Assembly: GCA_030616535.1 (NCBI GenBank)
Contig: JAUWXE010000066.1
Coordinates: 1-6,153 of the forward strand
DNA length: 6,153 bases
DNA from: Candidatus Aerophobota bacterium
GTDB lineage: Bacteria; Aerophobota; Aerophobia; Aerophobales; AE-B3A
Direction: 5' to 3'
Shown here: positions 1 to 5,602 of the stretch, in pieces
Position numbering within the stretch: position 1 is the first letter of the stretch
Layout: each line of letters opens with the position of its first letter
Program-made: the position numbers and the translations under genes
Notes under the pieces: generated by a model
Databases searched by the model: none
Told to the model about the DNA's origin: nothing
Seen by the model: the letters and a program-made list of their open reading frames with translations, nothing else

Positions 1-100
1 AACCATCCTTGCAATCACTCGCCCTCCAATATCTGGCAGATTCTTTGTTTAGCCCCATTTTTCCCTGCAAGACATCTTTGGCCAACATTTTGGTGTCCAA
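1..100 (-). CDS. Possible 5' end of a divergent minus-strand gene, partial
   Basis: On the minus strand a frame is open from TTG (100..98), or an in-frame ATG (88..86), to the left edge: about 33 codons, beginning LDTKMLAKDVLQGK and containing KESARYWRASD. A TAG stop lies three codons upstream of the TTG. A GGGAG SD-like site sits 10 bases before the TTG, and an extended -10 (TGG-TATAAT) lies just upstream on the same strand. The peptide composition looks protein-like but I do not recognise the family. Only 100 bases are visible, and an open plus-strand frame covers the same bases, so the coding call is weak. If real, the gene is divergent from the sugar isomerase gene. Confidence 0.25.
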   Translation of the reverse strand, partial: MDTKMLAKDVLQGKMGLNKESARYWRASDCKDG

Positions 101-118
101 ATAGATCTATCTCCCTAT

Positions 119-127
119 ATTATACCA
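119..127 (-). promoter_or_regulatory. Candidate extended -10 promoter reading left
   Basis: Read on the minus strand, 127..119 is TGGTATAAT: a perfect TATAAT hexamer preceded by the TGn extension typical of sigma-70 promoters with a weak -35. No good -35 lies 16-18 bases upstream. Transcription would start near 112, only about a dozen bases before the TTG at 100, so the leader would be very short. It supports, but does not prove, the divergent partial gene at the left edge. Confidence 0.35.
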
Positions 128-252
128 GTGTCCATGAATGAGCTAGACTGGGATAAAATGAGGCAAATTGGAAGGAAGCTAAGTTGGTTCGGGCTGTCGC
201 CTGTGGAAAGGGCACAGGAAGGGAGCGGTCCTGGGATTTCCGCAAATCGTTC

Positions 253-281
253 TTGACAAATTAGGAGGGCCTGGCTAAAAT
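253..281 (+). promoter_or_regulatory. Sigma-70 promoter for the sugar isomerase gene
   Basis: TTGACA (253-258), an exact consensus -35, is followed after 17 bases by TAAAAT (276-281), one mismatch from TATAAT. Spacing is ideal and the predicted start is near 288, giving a leader of about 77 bases before the ATG at 365. This is the strongest promoter by consensus in the window. The leader shows no recognisable riboswitch or strong hairpin. Confidence 0.7.
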
Positions 282-364
282 AGATTCAATATTTAGGTAA
301 TGGGAAGGAGTATTCAAGATCTTAAGGGACTAATGGAAAAGTCAAGAAACGAAAGGAGAATTAG

Positions 365-1327
365 ATGAAACTGGGTGTCTTTACTGCTTTGTTTAGTGAT
401 CGTCCTTTGGAGGAAGCTTTGGACACCGTAGCCGAGTTCGAAGTGGATGCGGTAGAGATCGGGACCGGGAATTTTGTGGGGAATGTCCATTGTAATCCTG
501 AGGAGCTCTTGTCTAGTGAGGCTAAATTAGGTAAATTCAAGAAAGTCTTGAGCGAGCGGGGATTGTTCATCAGTGCCCTTAGCTGCCACGGTAATCCCCT
601 ACATCCTCAAGAAGCTATTGCTAAGGAGCACCGCAAGACAATTCGCAGTACTGCTCTTTTAGCTGAAAAATTGGGAGTGGAGAGAATAAACGCCTTTGCC
701 GGCTGTCCAGGTGCTCCTGATTCCAGTAAATATCCCAACTGGGTAACCTGTCCCTGGCCTCCCTACTTTTCGGAAATAATTAAATGGCAGTGGGAGGAAA
801 AAATTATCCCCTACTGGAAAGAAGAGGCTAAATTTCTGAGCGACCATGGGGTAAAGGTATGCCTAGAGATGCACCCCGGCGATGCCGTACACACTCCGGA
901 GAAATTGCTCCGATTAAGAGAGGCAGCCGGGGAAGCAATTGGTTGCAATTTTGATCCCAGCCATCTTTTCTGGCAGGGTATAGATCCCGTGGTCGCAGTG
1001 AGAAAATTGGGCGATGCCATATATCACGTACATGCCAAGGACACCAAGATCGATCCCCTGAACTCTACTTTGAATGGGGTGCTTGATGCAAAACCATATT
1101 CTGACGAGATTCATAGATCCTGGATCTTTCGTACAGTTGGCTACGGACACAGTTATGACTTCTGGAAGGATTTCCTGAGTACCTTAAGACTGGTGGGATA
1201 TGATTATGTCCTCTCCATCGAACACGAAGATAGTTTAATGTCAGCCAGAGAAGGAATAGAAAAAGCAGTTACTTTTTTAAAGGAGATCCTTTTAAGAGAA
1301 AAACCCCGCAAAATTCAGTGGGATTAG
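365..1327 (+). CDS. Sugar phosphate isomerase/epimerase, xylose-isomerase-like TIM barrel
   Basis: A 320-residue soluble protein of the AP endonuclease 2 / xylose isomerase-like superfamily (PF01261 type). It is likely a metal-dependent enzyme that interconverts ketose sugars or sugar acids in the cytoplasm; the substrate cannot be read from sequence. The metal-site pattern of this fold is visible: Glu168 in CLEMHP, Asp197 and His200 in NFDPSH, His221/His223 with Lys225-Asp226 in HVHAKD, and Glu286 in SIEHED. Length is normal for the group, with an insert around residues 115-150 (tryptophan- and proline-rich) that some members carry. The ATG follows an AAGGAG site at 353-358 with 6-base spacing. 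A good promoter lies upstream. An apparent sugar-kinase remnant follows in the same frame, which fits a former sugar-catabolism operon. Family confidence is high; exact function is unknown. Confidence 0.88.
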   Translation: MKLGVFTALFSDRPLEEALDTVAEFEVDAVEIGTGNFVGNVHCNPEELLSSEAKLGKFKKVLSERGLFISALSCHGNPLHPQEAIAKEHRKTIRSTALLAEKLGVERINAFAGCPGAPDSSKYPNWVTCPWPPYFSEIIKWQWEEKIIPYWKEEAKFLSDHGVKVCLEMHPGDAVHTPEKLLRLREAAGEAIGCNFDPSHLFWQGIDPVVAVRKLGDAIYHVHAKDTKIDPLNSTLNGVLDAKPYSDEIHRSWIFRTVGYGHSYDFWKDFLSTLRLVGYDYVLSIEHEDSLMSAREGIEKAVTFLKEILLREKPRKIQWD

Positions 1328-1336
1328 CTTGAGTAA

Positions 1337-1450
1337 AGAAAAGAGAGCCAATTATATCGAGGCCCAAATGGATGTTATAAAGTTTATGGTAGTCTTTATC
1401 CGGCATTAATTAAGGACTTTGATAAAATAAATAATTTGATCAACAGGTAG
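1337..1450 (+). pseudogene. Probable remnant of an FGGY-family carbohydrate kinase C-terminus
   Basis: After the isomerase stop (TAG 1325-1327) and a second in-frame stop (TAA 1334-1336), the same frame is open for 37 codons to TAG 1448-1450, with no usable start codon at its head. The peptide contains YRGPNG, then YKVYGSLYPALIKDFDKI. This resembles the end of xylulokinase-like FGGY kinases, where a P-N segment is followed by Y..LY..Y..LYPAL...F..L. Sugar kinases commonly neighbour sugar isomerases, so a decayed or deleted kinase gene is a sensible reading. None of the ATP-binding or catalytic parts are present. The assignment comes from remembered family pattern, not a search. The alternative is chance open sequence in the dnaN leader. 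Confidence 0.4.
1420..1428 (+). promoter_or_regulatory. Candidate extended -10 promoter for dnaN
   Basis: TGATAAAAT at 1420-1428 is an extended -10 (TGn plus TAAAAT) with no clear -35. It would start transcription near 1435, about 48 bases before the dnaN GTG. A second weaker candidate, TGTTATAAA, lies at 1373-1381. Read-through from the promoter at 253 is also possible because no terminator is visible between the isomerase gene and dnaN. Confidence 0.38.
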
Positions 1451-1482
1451 TCAGAGAAACAAGACCAACAAAGGAGAAAAGA

Positions 1483-2592
1483 GTGAAGTTTATCTGTAAG
1501 AAAGAGGATTTCTTAGAGGGGATGCGGGTGGCACAGAACGCTTTAACCAGTACGACACTTCCTATACTTACCTATGTTTTGATGGTAGCTAAGGAAGGGA
1601 GGGTGAGTCTGACCGCTACCAATCTAGAAACTACTATTCGGTCTTCTTTCCCAGGTCAGGTTCAAGAAGAAGGTGAGATTTGCCTACCAGGTGATAAGAT
1701 TCTCGACATCTTAAGAGAACTCCCTCCCTGCGAGGTAAATCTAGATGCCCCTGATACCAAAGCAACTATAAGCTGTGAGAAGGCAACCTTTCACCTTCTT
1801 GGTCTTTCTTCAGACGAGTTTCCCGAGATTCCCAGTCTGGAAGCAAAACAGACCTTCTCTGTCCCTGCAGAAAACTTAAGAGAGATGATTCAGCGAACGG
1901 TTTTTGCAGCCTCCCGGGATGAAACACGTCAAAATTTAAACGGAATGTATCTCGAGACTGGGGAGAAAGAGCTAAAGATGGTAGCCACTGATGGAAGACG
2001 CCTGGCCTTCATTCGCATCCCTCTAGCTCCTTCAGAACAGATGCGGGCTGAGGTTATAATCCCTTTACCGGCACTGCAGCAGCTGGTCCGAATCCTGGGT
2101 CAAGAAAAAGAAGTAAAGATAGGAATAAGCCAAAGACAGATCTTCTTTCAGATGGAACCTGTGCTTCTTATTTCTCAACTGGTCGAGGCAAAGTTTCCCA
2201 ACTATAGGGAGGTGATTCCCACTGAATACAACATAGCAATTCTTACCGACAGAGATGAGCTTTATAGTGCCGTGAGACGGGTTTCTCTCCTGGCTGACGA
2301 GAAGTCACGCCTGGTCAAATTTAAATTGCAAGGAAACATTTTGTATATAAGTGCTAGTGCTCCTGAAATGGGCCAGGCACGGGAGGAGGTTGCGGTAAGG
2401 TCGGAAGAGGAAGGTGAGATCGAAATAGGCTTTAATTCTACGTATCTTTTGGATGTCTTTAAAAATCTGGAAGAAGGGGAAATCCGTCTCGAATTAACAG
2501 ATTCCGTAAACCCAGGAGTGATTCGACCCAGTAGGAGCAAGGACTATATCAATGTGGTGATGCCGGTAAGACTAGAGGCAGAGGAAGCTTAA
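1483..2592 (+). CDS. dnaN: DNA polymerase III subunit beta (sliding clamp)
   Basis: At 369 residues this has the normal length of the bacterial beta clamp, the ring that tethers DNA polymerase III to DNA and is the docking site for many repair and replication proteins. Three clamp domains are expected at about 1-120, 128-245 and 248-363. Family landmarks include TLPILTYVLM (25-34), LTATNLET (43-50), FPEIP (113-117), ATDGRRLA (168-175), the LVEAKFPNYREVIP segment (233-246) and the closing VVMPVRL (357-363). The GTG start is fixed by AAGGAG at 1471-1476 with 6-base spacing and gives the canonical N-terminus. A short acidic tail, EAEEA, continues past the usual C-terminal MPVRL. recF follows after 76 bases. 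dnaA is not upstream; a sugar isomerase gene and kinase remnant occupy that place. Confidence 0.97.
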   Translation: MKFICKKEDFLEGMRVAQNALTSTTLPILTYVLMVAKEGRVSLTATNLETTIRSSFPGQVQEEGEICLPGDKILDILRELPPCEVNLDAPDTKATISCEKATFHLLGLSSDEFPEIPSLEAKQTFSVPAENLREMIQRTVFAASRDETRQNLNGMYLETGEKELKMVATDGRRLAFIRIPLAPSEQMRAEVIIPLPALQQLVRILGQEKEVKIGISQRQIFFQMEPVLLISQLVEAKFPNYREVIPTEYNIAILTDRDELYSAVRRVSLLADEKSRLVKFKLQGNILYISASAPEMGQAREEVAVRSEEEGEIEIGFNSTYLLDVFKNLEEGEIRLELTDSVNPGVIRPSRSKDYINVVMPVRLEAEEA

Positions 2593-2629
2593 GTGAGCAT
2601 TCTAAAATTTTATTTACTGACTGCTCACT
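2592..2629. repeat. Inverted repeat in the dnaN-recF spacer
   Basis: AGTGAGCA (2592-2599) and TGCTCACT (2622-2629) are perfect 8-base complements separated by a 22-base AT-rich loop, starting at the last base of the dnaN stop codon. The right arm is not followed by a T run, so this is not a standard terminator. It could form a modest hairpin in the dnaN-recF message or mark a protein-binding palindrome. The right arm also falls inside the heptamer repeat tract. Confidence 0.5.
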
Positions 2630-2644
2630 CCTGACCCCTAACTA
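2617..2644. repeat. Degenerate heptamer tandem repeat (four units of CTnACTn type)
   Basis: Four consecutive 7-base units read CTGACTG, CTCACTC, CTGACCC and CTAACTA; a fifth, more diverged unit, CTGTGCC, may follow to 2651. All four share CT-n-AC at the same phase. The tract fills most of the dnaN-recF spacer and ends just before the recF SD site. It resembles in style the short tandemly repeated heptamers (STRR) known from cyanobacterial spacers, although the unit sequence is its own. Confidence 0.5.
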
Positions 2645-2654
2645 CTGTGCCCAT

Positions 2655-2660
2655 GGAGGG
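2655..2660 (+). promoter_or_regulatory. Ribosome binding site supporting the recF TTG start
   Basis: GGAGGG at 2655-2660 lies 8 bases before TTG 2669, the only in-frame start with a well-placed SD ahead of the conserved RecF N-terminus. A second strong site, AAGGA at 2685-2689, lies 8 bases before a GTG at 2698 that is out of frame by one base. See the finding on the recF start. Confidence 0.55.
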
Positions 2661-2668
2661 AAAGATAT

Positions 2669-3817
2669 TTGAGGTTTTCCTGGCAAGGAAGGGAGTCGTG
2701 GGTAAAGAATTTATTTGTATCTAACTTTCGCAACTTCGCACGCCTGGATTTAGAGTTTTCTCCCCGATTAAATCTTTTCTGGGGAGATAATGGAGAGGGT
2801 AAGACCAATCTCCTGGAGTCTCTTTACTGTTTGGGACACGGCACGTCTTTTCGCACCAAAACCGATGAGGAGCTAATCAAGTGGGGACAACCTAGTCTTT
2901 ATCTAAAGGGAGAAGCGGTTAAGTCTGAGAGACTTTTTACTTATGAGGTTTTCCTGGATCGGAAAATTTCTAAGATTAGGAAAGTAGACTCTCACCGCGT
3001 AGGTTTGAGAAATCCTAATAAATGGCTCTGGATGGTTACCTTCTCCCCTGACGATATCTGGCTGGTTAAGGGCTCCCCTCAAGAGAGACGAGATTTTCTG
3101 GATGCTAAGCTGCCCTTGTTTAATTTCCGCTACTCCTACCTGAGATCTTCATACCTTAGAGTTCTCTCTCAGAGAAATCATCTTTTTTTTCTGAATAAGA
3201 CGAGAAAAACCATCGACCAACAGCTAGATATTTGGGATGAACAGTTAGTTGAACTAGGGTCTAAGATAGTTAAGCTGCGTCTAGAAGGGCTGGAAAAGCT
3301 AGAGTCCTTTTTTAAAGAGATTTATCCGAGGGTGATGGGGAAAGATTCAAAGATCAGTCTGATTTACAGATCTTCTTTTTTAAAGGACCCTACCCCAATC
3401 ATAAGTGAAGAGGAGATAATAGAGATTTTCCGGAAAGAGTTAAAACTAAGAAGAACAAAGGAGTTGGAGCTAGAGACGACCCTCATCGGACCTCATCGGG
3501 ACGATTTTCTTATTCTTGCTGATGGGGTTGACCTGCGCTCTTTTGGCTCTCAAGGAGAACAGAGAGTAGCAACTCTCTCTTTAAAATTGGCCGAACTTGG
3601 TCTGGTGAGCTTAAGAGAAGGTGAGCGTCCAGTGACTCTTTTGGATGACGTTGCTTCCGAGCTTGATCCTGGGAGGCAGAAACTGCTGCTAGATCTGGTT
3701 AAACAGCAAAGTCAGGTATTTATTACCACGACCCACCTTTCTTTATTTGAGCCATCTTTTACCAAAGAGGGGTGGCTTTATCACGTAAAGAGTAACACGA
3801 TAAAGAGAAAGAGATGA
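2669..3817 (+). CDS. recF: DNA replication and repair protein RecF
   Basis: A 382-residue SMC-like ABC ATPase that acts with RecO and RecR to load RecA at gaps in single-stranded DNA. Landmarks: N-terminal FVSNFRNFARLDLEF (16-30), Walker A GDNGEGKTN (39-47), the FSPDDIWLVKGSPQERRDFLD segment (125-145), signature SFGSQGEQRV (291-300), Walker B with Asp box LLDDVASELD (324-333), and the late ITTTHL (352-357). All key ATPase residues are present and length is normal. With the TTG start the protein carries about 10 extra residues before the usual RecF beginning, so the true start is uncertain. It ends by overlapping the next gene (ATGA at 3814-3817), which indicates translational coupling. It is probably expressed with dnaN, 76 bases upstream. 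Confidence 0.95.
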   Translation: MRFSWQGRESWVKNLFVSNFRNFARLDLEFSPRLNLFWGDNGEGKTNLLESLYCLGHGTSFRTKTDEELIKWGQPSLYLKGEAVKSERLFTYEVFLDRKISKIRKVDSHRVGLRNPNKWLWMVTFSPDDIWLVKGSPQERRDFLDAKLPLFNFRYSYLRSSYLRVLSQRNHLFFLNKTRKTIDQQLDIWDEQLVELGSKIVKLRLEGLEKLESFFKEIYPRVMGKDSKISLIYRSSFLKDPTPIISEEEIIEIFRKELKLRRTKELELETTLIGPHRDDFLILADGVDLRSFGSQGEQRVATLSLKLAELGLVSLREGERPVTLLDDVASELDPGRQKLLLDLVKQQSQVFITTTHLSLFEPSFTKEGWLYHVKSNTIKRKR

Positions 3818-4296
3818 AACGGAATAGTTTTCCTTCCCCGGTCGGTGACGTATTAGAGAGGGTCTTTAATAAATTGAGCCTAGACAAGAAGCTAAAAGAA
3901 ATGAAGGCATTAAATCTATGGGAGGAGGTGACAGGGGAGAAAATAAGTCGACATAGCTTTCCTCTTTTTGTAAGAAAAGGAAACCTTTTTATTAAGGTGG
4001 ACAGTTCAGGATGGCTAACTCAACTCACCTACCTCAAGAATGAGATAATATCGAGGTTAAATCAGAGACTGGGAGGAGGGTCAATCAAAAATATCTATTT
4101 TCGATTGGGCGAGGTCAAGAAACAGAGAAAGGGAAAAATTAAAGCTGCCCAAGTAAGGATTACCCTAGGAAAAGAGGAATTGGCCAGAATAAAAGAGAGG
4201 TTGAAAGAGGTAAAGAATAAACCTATCCAGCGTGTTCTCTCACGAATTTTAATAAAAGATAGGAAAATTAAAAAAGAAAGATCTCCGGAGCCTTAA
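3814..4296 (+). CDS. dciA: DUF721 protein, DciA-type helicase-associated factor
   Basis: A 160-residue, very basic protein with a DUF721 domain at about 12-100. Visible hallmarks are the helix ending LWEEVTGEKISRHSFPLFV (35-53), the strand GNLFIKVDSSGWLTQL (56-71) with conserved Trp67, the helix LKNEIISRLN (74-83), and IYFRLGEV (94-101). DciA proteins (DUF721) act with the DnaB-type replicative helicase in bacteria lacking DnaC/DnaI loaders; applying that role here is inference. The C-terminal part, from about 115, has the family's charged helix (KEELARIKERLKEV), then a lysine-rich tail. The ATG lies within the recF stop overlap, so translation is coupled. A recF-DUF721 pair is a well-known arrangement, for example in actinobacteria, where gyrB usually follows. 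Here pcm follows instead. Confidence 0.85.
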   Translation: MKRNSFPSPVGDVLERVFNKLSLDKKLKEMKALNLWEEVTGEKISRHSFPLFVRKGNLFIKVDSSGWLTQLTYLKNEIISRLNQRLGGGSIKNIYFRLGEVKKQRKGKIKAAQVRITLGKEELARIKERLKEVKNKPIQRVLSRILIKDRKIKKERSPEP

Positions 4297-4309
4297 TTAA
4301 GGCCACAAA

Positions 4310-4337
4310 TTGACTGCGGTGATTTTTGTGATAGAAT
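4310..4337 (+). promoter_or_regulatory. Promoter for pcm, with extended -10
   Basis: TTGACT (4310-4315), one mismatch from consensus, is followed after 16 bases by TAGAAT (4332-4337), which is preceded by TGa, an extended -10. The predicted start lies around 4343-4346, overlapping the pcm SD site GAGGAG (4341-4346) and only 7-10 bases before the TTG start. The pcm block is therefore probably a separate transcription unit from dnaN-recF-dciA. Confidence 0.6.
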
Positions 4338-4352
4338 ATAGAGGAGCCAAGG

Positions 4353-5009
4353 TTGGATTATAAAAAGCTGCGCCAGGAGATGGTAAAAGATCAGCTCATT
4401 ACTCGCGGGATTAATGACGAGAGAGTACTGGCGACTTTTTACAAGGTAGAACGGGAAAAATTTGTCCCTTGCGATCTGCAAAAAGATGCTTATGGAGACT
4501 TTCCCTTGTCCATTGGCGAGGGACAGACGATCTCTCAACCCTATATGGTTGCTCTAATGACTCAGAGCCTGGAGTTGAAGGGGTGTGAGAGAGTTCTTGA
4601 GATCGGTACCGGTTCAGGATACCAAACGGCCATTCTGGCAGAGCTGACTGAAGAAGTTTATAGTGTGGAGAGAATAAAAAGTCTGTCTCAAAAAGCAGAC
4701 TCACTTCTAAAAAAGATGGGATATTCTAAGGTTAAGATCTTTGTCAGTGATGGAACGATGGGATGGGAGAAGTATTCTCCCTATGAACGTATTCTGGTAA
4801 CCGCCGGGGCTAAACAAGCACCTCAGCCTTTGATAAATCAACTTAAGGACGAGGGGATAATGGTTATACCGGTGGGCAGTACCTACTCCCAAGAACTAAA
4901 GGTATTTAGAAAAAAGAAGGGGCGGGTAAGAAGTAAAACTGTGGAGAGATGCATTTTTGTTCCCCTGATAGGAAAGTACGGTTGGAGTGAGGGTGTTGGA
5001 AACGAGTAG
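4353..5009 (+). CDS. pcm: Protein-L-isoaspartate O-methyltransferase
   Basis: A 218-residue cytoplasmic SAM-dependent enzyme that methylates abnormal L-isoaspartyl residues in aged proteins so that they can revert to normal aspartate. Features seen: GEGQTISQPYMVALM (55-69) with the conserved active-site Ser61; SAM motif I VLEIGTGSGYQ (81-91); the acidic post-I strand VYSVE (102-106); SDG (132-134); motif II YERILVTAGAK (144-154); motif III GIMVIPVG (168-175); and the family-typical end FVPLIGKYGW (202-211). Length is standard. The TTG start at 4353 has GAGGAG 6 bases upstream and restores the normal N-terminus (DYKKLRQEMVKDQLI); the in-frame ATG at 4380 would cut into the first helix. The 3' end overlaps the next gene. 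In proteobacteria pcm sits with surE and nlpD, and a LysM gene also follows here. Confidence 0.95.
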   Translation: MDYKKLRQEMVKDQLITRGINDERVLATFYKVEREKFVPCDLQKDAYGDFPLSIGEGQTISQPYMVALMTQSLELKGCERVLEIGTGSGYQTAILAELTEEVYSVERIKSLSQKADSLLKKMGYSKVKIFVSDGTMGWEKYSPYERILVTAGAKQAPQPLINQLKDEGIMVIPVGSTYSQELKVFRKKKGRVRSKTVERCIFVPLIGKYGWSEGVGNE

Positions 5010-5478
5010 TTTGTTGGCAAGACCTGAGAGTTTAACCTTATTTTTAAGTATGCTTCCCTTTTCGGAGCTGCGAGGAGGACTTCCTTTTGCTTTATCACAG
5101 GGACTTTCTCCTCTGAAGGCTTATTTGATAAGCGTAGCTGGCAACATATTACCGGTATTTCCTCTTCTTTTGCTACTCAGAAGGCTATTTATCTTTCTGG
5201 GGCGATATAAAGCAGCCGAAAAGATCCTCAACTGGACCATGAAAAGAGCCCAAAAGAGAGAGAATTTAGTAAGACGATATGGATTTGTAGGTCTTATTCT
5301 GCTGGTAGCCATTCCCCTGCCCGTCACCGGAGCCTGGACAGGGGTCCTGGTAAGCTTTCTTTTATCCCTGGAGATCAAGTATTCTTTTGTCGGCATCTGC
5401 ATAGGAGTTTGTCTGGCTGGTGGTATTGTTCTATCGGCGAGTCTGGGGTTCATGAAGGTAATAAGAATTTTCTCTTAG
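4987..5478 (+). CDS. COG2426 / Sm_multidrug_ex-type small membrane protein
   Basis: Up to 163 residues with at least three hydrophobic membrane segments, about 45-68, 98-124 and 133-156. Family-type motifs are LPFSELRGGLPFAL (23-36), AGNILPVFP (51-59) and AIPLPVTGAWTG (108-119). The family carries the name 'putative small multi-drug export protein' (PF06695), but to my knowledge the name rests on weak evidence, so no transport function is claimed. The start is uncertain. GTG 4987 overlaps pcm by 23 bases; GTG 4993 and TTG 4996 also fit, and TTG 4996 has GGAG (4984-4987) at a better 8-base spacing. Translation is probably coupled to pcm. It stands where some proteobacteria keep a DedA-like membrane gene (yqaA) between pcm and nlpD. 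The tRNA begins 7 bases after its stop. Confidence 0.8.
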   Translation: MRVLETSSLLARPESLTLFLSMLPFSELRGGLPFALSQGLSPLKAYLISVAGNILPVFPLLLLLRRLFIFLGRYKAAEKILNWTMKRAQKRENLVRRYGFVGLILLVAIPLPVTGAWTGVLVSFLLSLEIKYSFVGICIGVCLAGGIVLSASLGFMKVIRIFS

Positions 5479-5485
5479 GGAATAT

Positions 5486-5563
5486 CGGGATGTAGCGCAG
5501 CCTGGTAAGCGCGCCTGCCCCGGGAGCAGGAGGTCGTGGGTTCAAATCCCACCATCCCGACCA
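5486..5563 (+). tRNA. tRNA-Pro, anticodon CGG
   Basis: The full cloverleaf can be drawn. Acceptor CGGGATG (5486-5492) pairs with CATCCCG (5553-5559). D stem GCGC (5495-5498) pairs with 5509-5512, with GG in the loop. Anticodon stem CCTGC (5514-5518) pairs with GCAGG (5526-5530). T stem GTGGG (5536-5540) pairs with CCCAC (5548-5552) around TTCAAAT. The discriminator is A5560 and CCA (5561-5563) is encoded. The seven-base anticodon loop CCCGGGA gives CGG, which reads the proline codon CCG; the C1-G72 pair and A73 are typical bacterial tRNA-Pro identity elements. Oddly, position 33 is C rather than the near-universal U. It lies 7 bases after the membrane-protein stop, so it is probably cut from the same transcript. 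Confidence 0.95.
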
Positions 5564-5567
5564 CAAG

Positions 5568-5602
5568 TTCGTATCTCGTCGTTCGTATTTCGTGAATCGC
5601 AA
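5568..5602. repeat. Degenerate heptamer tandem repeat after the tRNA
   Basis: Five 7-base units in phase read TTCGTAT, CTCGTCG, TTCGTAT, TTCGTGA and ATCGCAA, sharing nTCGT in the first four. Equivalently, two 14-base copies (5567-5580 and 5581-5594) match at 12 of 14 positions. The tract begins 4 bases after the tRNA CCA end. Like the dnaN-recF tract it has period 7 but a different unit sequence. The rest of the spacer to 5739 holds no gene that I can support; it contains two CCGAGCG copies 10 bases apart (5646-5652 and 5656-5662) and ends in a run of nine A. Confidence 0.5.

Noticed and set aside
200..218. Hairpin CCTGTG/CACAGG with a DnaA-box-like TGTGGAAAG (202-210)
   Set aside because: A single six-base-pair stem without a T run is not a terminator. 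One box with two mismatches is not an origin; no cluster of boxes or AT-rich unwinding region accompanies it.
185..245. Possible structured RNA (AGCGGTCC and CCGC elements loosely like the 5' part of an SRP RNA)
   Set aside because: The conserved SRP domain IV motif is absent and the stems are short. The sequence runs straight into a promoter.
134..256. Plus-strand ORF of 40 codons beginning ATG at 134
   Set aside because: No SD, no recognised motif, and its stop codon lies within the TTGACA of the promoter at 253. Likely chance.
333..368. Eleven-codon basic leader ORF (MEKSRNERRIR) whose TGA overlaps the isomerase ATG
   Set aside because: The ATGA overlap is neat, but the nearest SD-like AAGGGA (324-329) is only 3 bases from its ATG and the sequence largely consists of the isomerase SD region. 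There is not enough support for a real leader peptide.
1329..1409. TTG-started 26-codon ORF between the isomerase gene and dnaN
   Set aside because: No SD, and it runs in a different frame from the kinase-like peptide, which is the more convincing signal.
2592..2629. Inverted repeat after dnaN as a rho-independent terminator
   Set aside because: The loop is 22 bases, the stem is short, and no T run follows the right arm.
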